NCBI GenBank assembly: GCA_031422295.1
Contig: JANOQM010000092.1
Location: 1 to 64,000, forward strand
Length of the DNA: 64,000 nt
DNA from: JANOMH01 sp031422295
GTDB taxonomy: Bacteria; Pseudomonadota; Alphaproteobacteria; Rhodobacterales; Rhodobacteraceae
Direction: 5' to 3'
The translations under genes were made by a program, and so were the position numbers. Below the pieces are notes generated by a model. The model was not told the origin of the DNA. It saw nothing but the letters and a program-made list of their open reading frames with translations, and ran no database searches. The stretch's first letter is position 1. The number at the start of each line of letters is the position of its first letter. Of the stretch, positions 61,761 through 64,000 are shown piece after piece.

Positions 61761-62414
61761 ATGACCGCAACCTCTCGGGGCTATACTGCCCTGATCTTTG
61801 ATCTTGACGGCACGCTGATCGACAGCGCCCCAGACATGGCCCATGCCGTCAATCTGTATCTGACGGCGCAAGGCTGGCCGGCCCAAGAGACGGCTTATGT
61901 CGCGCGTTTCATCGGCCACGGTCCGCGCCGGTTACTGCTGGATATGTTTACCGACCTGCAACTGCCGACCGATGCACAAAGCATCGATGCGGCCCACACG
62001 GCGTTCATGGCGCAGTATTGGGCGCAGCCCGCACGACTGACCACGTTTTTCCCCGATGTGAAGGCCGACCTGCACAGCCTGCACGGCGCGGGCATCGCGC
62101 TGGGGCTTTGCACCAACAAACCGCAGGCCCTGACCCTCCGAATTCTGGATCAACTGGCGATTGCACCCCTGTTCAGCGCGGTTCTTGGCGCAGATGCCGT
62201 TTCGGCCTGCAAACCCGATCCTGGCCACCTTTTGGCTGTCGCCACAAAAATGGGGCTGCAACCCGGAACATGGGCCTATATCGGCGATAGCGGCATCGAT
62301 CAGGCCACAGCGCGCGCCGCCGAGGTTCCGTTCTTTGTGGTGCCATGGGGCAGCGGCGCGCAGGTCAACGTTGCCGAGCGCTATCGCCTGAGCCGCCTGC
62401 GCGATTTGATTTGA
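61761..62414 (+). CDS. HAD-family phosphoglycolate-phosphatase-like protein
   Basis: The 217-residue protein has the HAD core FDLDGTLIDS (Asp14/Asp16), CTNKPQ (motif II/III region) and IGDSGIDQATARAAEV. It is closest in pattern to Gph. Gph removes phosphate from 2-phosphoglycolate, but relatives act on other small phosphates. GACAGGACG precedes the ATG at 61761. It is 97 bp after the BluB gene and may be last in the RpiR operon, recycling a phosphorylated C2 product. This role is inferred. Confidence 0.85.
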   Translation: MTATSRGYTALIFDLDGTLIDSAPDMAHAVNLYLTAQGWPAQETAYVARFIGHGPRRLLLDMFTDLQLPTDAQSIDAAHTAFMAQYWAQPARLTTFFPDVKADLHSLHGAGIALGLCTNKPQALTLRILDQLAIAPLFSAVLGADAVSACKPDPGHLLAVATKMGLQPGTWAYIGDSGIDQATARAAEVPFFVVPWGSGAQVNVAERYRLSRLRDLI

Positions 62415-62540
62415 ACCGCTCCAGCATCCAGCCCGCATTGATGAGGAAACTTGGGGCACCTCCTGAAGCGCGAGGCGAGTCGGTTCAGGACTTTTGTGGT
62501 AACCCACTCACGAACGATTAATTGTCGATCCAGAAACTTC

Positions 62541-62846
62541 TCAGCCTGGTGCCAAAGCCGAAATCATCTTCAAGTGCCGGATGTTCACCGGTTTGGCGAG
62601 CAGACGGTCAAGCTGGCTGAACAACGGTTTAAGGTGCGGCATCTCCAGATGCGCATCCAGATCGGCCTGCGTGTGCCAGTTTTCATAGAACACAAAGCAG
62701 CAGGGATCGGCTGAATCCACGTGGAATTCGTAGTTGATGCAGCCCGGTTCCGCCCGCGTCGGGGCGACTTGCTCGGTCAGCAAGGCCAGCAATTCGACAC
62801 GGGTTTCCGGCTTGGCGGTGACTGTGCCGATGATCGTCACATGCAT
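62541..62846 (-). CDS. Antibiotic biosynthesis monooxygenase (ABM/YgiN) family protein
   Basis: The 101-residue protein has the ABM dimeric ferredoxin-like fold pattern (APTRAEPGCINYEFH, DLDAHLEMPHLKPL). It is clearly related to the ABM part of the HAD fusion at 52306-52593; both share APTRAE-x-GC, YE-x-H and DAH-x3-PHL. Members include quinol monooxygenases and heme-degrading enzymes, and many have unknown function. It starts 3 bp after the sugar permease stop, so it belongs to the next sugar transport operon. Confidence 0.88.
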   Translation of the reverse strand: MHVTIIGTVTAKPETRVELLALLTEQVAPTRAEPGCINYEFHVDSADPCCFVFYENWHTQADLDAHLEMPHLKPLFSQLDRLLAKPVNIRHLKMISALAPG

Positions 62847-62849
62847 GGC

Positions 62850-63785
62850 TCACGCCCTCTTTTGGCTCAGGGCCACGGCGAAAATGATGATCGCACCCCG
62901 GGCAATCAGTTGCTGGCTGAACTCCAGCCCCATCAGGATCAGACCGTTGTTGATCAGCCCGATCATCAACGCGCCGACGATGGTGCCGATGACGGTGCCT
63001 TTGCCGCCGAACAGGCTGGTGCCGCCAAGCACCGCTGCCGCAATCACCGACAATTCATCGCCCTCGCCCAGTTGGAACCGGCCCGATTGCAACCGTCCGG
63101 CATACAGCATTCCGGCCAAAGCAGCGGCGGTCGAGGAAATCACCAGCACCTTGAACTTGATGTTCGCGGTGTCGATGCCCGAATAGCGTGCCGCCGTTTC
63201 GCCGCCCCCCGTGGCCAGAACCCGGCGGCCAAAACCGGACCTGCGCAGCACGATGTGCCCGATGCCGCCCAGAATGACCATCCAGAACAGCAGCACCGGG
63301 ATCGGGCCGATATTGCCGCCGCCGAACAGCCAGGAATAGCCGGGGCTGAGGATCGGCACCGCCGCAGTATCGGAAATCCACATCGCCACACCCTTGGCGA
63401 TGCCCATCATCGCAAGGGTCGTCAGAAACGACGGAATGCCAATTCTGGTCGTCAGCCAGCCGTTGAACATGCCGACGGCGATACCGGTGGCCAGCCCCGC
63501 CAGCACCCCGGCCACGGGTCCGGCGACGGCAATCGCCATGGCGACTGTGACGGTCGCCAATCCGGCGACGGCACCCACCGAGAGGTCGATTTCCCCGGCG
63601 GACAGCACGAAGGTCATCGCAATCGCCATCACCGCGATCATCGCGGTTTGTCGGACGATGTTCAGCAGGTTGTTGGGATTGAGAAAGCCCTTTTGGTTCA
63701 GGGTGAGGGCGAAGACCACGAAGATCACCACAAACCCGATATAGATGATGTATTGCCGCCAGTTGGCGATGATCTTGTCAAGCAT
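62850..63785 (-). CDS. Sugar ABC transporter permease (RbsC type)
   Basis: The 311-residue permease has the family motif GEIDLSVGAVAGL and GGTSLFGGKGT near the C-terminus. GGAGG lies 6 nt before the ATG at 63785; the longer frame extends back into the upstream ATPase gene. It overlaps that ATPase gene by 8 bp (63778-63785). It is transcribed with the ABM-family gene. Sugar specificity is unknown. Confidence 0.9.
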   Translation of the reverse strand: MLDKIIANWRQYIIYIGFVVIFVVFALTLNQKGFLNPNNLLNIVRQTAMIAVMAIAMTFVLSAGEIDLSVGAVAGLATVTVAMAIAVAGPVAGVLAGLATGIAVGMFNGWLTTRIGIPSFLTTLAMMGIAKGVAMWISDTAAVPILSPGYSWLFGGGNIGPIPVLLFWMVILGGIGHIVLRRSGFGRRVLATGGGETAARYSGIDTANIKFKVLVISSTAAALAGMLYAGRLQSGRFQLGEGDELSVIAAAVLGGTSLFGGKGTVIGTIVGALMIGLINNGLILMGLEFSQQLIARGAIIIFAVALSQKRA

Positions 63786-64000
63786 GGGACACCTCCGAAG
63801 CCGCCAGGGCTTTTTGAATTTCGATTTGCAGGCGGCGTTCAGCGGCTTGCAGGGCATGTGCGGGGTCCGGATCCGAAACTGGCACCATAGCGGGGTCGTC
63901 CAAGGCCTCGCGCGGCAGGTTCTGGTGCGCGCGGCCATCGGCCATGACCAGAATCCGGTCGCTGGCGGTAAGGAGTTCAGACAGTTCGGAGGAAATCAGG
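63778..64000 (-). CDS. Sugar ABC transporter ATP-binding protein, C-terminal part (window edge)
   Basis: The reading frame enters from the right edge and encodes the last 73 residues of an RbsA-type ATPase: LISSELSELLTASDRILVM matches the end of the second nucleotide-binding domain, followed by a charged tail ending SEVSHA. It overlaps the permease start by 8 bp, as RbsA- and RbsC-type genes often do. The rest, including the Walker motifs, is outside the window. Confidence 0.85.
   Translation of the reverse strand, partial: LISSELSELLTASDRILVMADGRAHQNLPREALDDPAMVPVSDPDPAHALQAAERRLQIEIQKALAASEVSHA

Noticed and set aside
62721..63890. Plus-strand frame (389 codons) opposite the sugar permease
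   Set aside because: Very rich in His, Asp, Gln and Arg, antisense to a clear RbsC-type permease; not a gene.

Overview
The window is GC-rich, densely packed DNA. It is almost certainly from an alphaproteobacterium, most likely a Rhodobacterales (Roseobacter-type) species. The evidence is an alphaproteobacterial LexA box (GAAC-N7-GAAC), the large number of ABC importers for small organics, an RTX/Hint surface protein of the type common in that order, and many 4-bp ATGA gene overlaps. No rRNA, tRNA, CRISPR array or intact mobile element was seen. The only mobile trace is a frameshifted IS6-type transposase remnant near 42 kb.

Layout. (1) 1-9.85 kb is a minus-strand catabolic and uptake operon: enolase-superfamily dehydratase, acetoacetate-decarboxylase-like protein, 2-hydroxyacid dehydrogenase, RhaS-like sugar ABC importer, FadR/GntR regulator and Gfo/Idh/MocA oxidoreductase. 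A divergent SDR lies beside it. A PdhR/FadR-type operator sits on the -10 of the operon promoter. (2) 9.9-12.4 kb holds a tiny basic protein and a kinase-aminotransferase fusion. (3) 12.5-20.4 kb is a peptide-type ABC importer with a CocE-like hydrolase and a BetI-like TetR. 20.4-24.4 kb is a TMADH-like flavoprotein, an MttB-family protein and a small membrane protein. The two promoters share an unusual split operator (CCTTGTT ... AACAAGG). (4) 24.5-29.7 kb is a TetR-MFP-RND efflux operon with a 22-bp palindromic operator. (5) 29.8-33.0 kb is an RTX/Hint protein. (6) 33.3-38.6 kb is a polyamine-type ABC importer with a ureohydrolase. (7) 38.8-41.5 kb is a probably SOS-controlled DNA-repair pair: a radical SAM protein and a DUF4130-UdgX fusion. 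(8) 41.5-43.3 kb is gene-poor and carries the IS remnant. (9) 43.3-54.5 kb is a carbohydrate ABC importer plus FGGY kinase, class II aldolase, HAD, VOC, ABM, MBL, transglutaminase-like and beta-propeller genes. (10) A MurR/RpiR regulator (54.5-55.4 kb) separates this from 55.75-62.4 kb: TPP-dependent E1 alpha and beta, an E2/hydrolase, an FMO-like flavoprotein, BluB and a phosphoglycolate-phosphatase-like HAD. (11) 62.5-64 kb is the start of another sugar ABC cluster.

The most unusual system is regions 9 and 10. Near-palindromic AT-rich sites of the form GAAAAT-n-ATTTTC occur upstream of the importer gene, upstream of the E1 alpha gene, and twice in the regulator's own upstream region. This suggests one RpiR-controlled regulon of about 18 kb that imports and phosphorylates a polyol or sugar, splits it with an aldolase, and oxidises a 2-oxo or acyloin product. 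The substrate cannot be named from sequence alone.

Start codons were chosen from ribosome-binding sites, gene overlaps and family N-termini, and often lie downstream of the longest possible start. Assignments rest on reading translated motifs. No database search was run.
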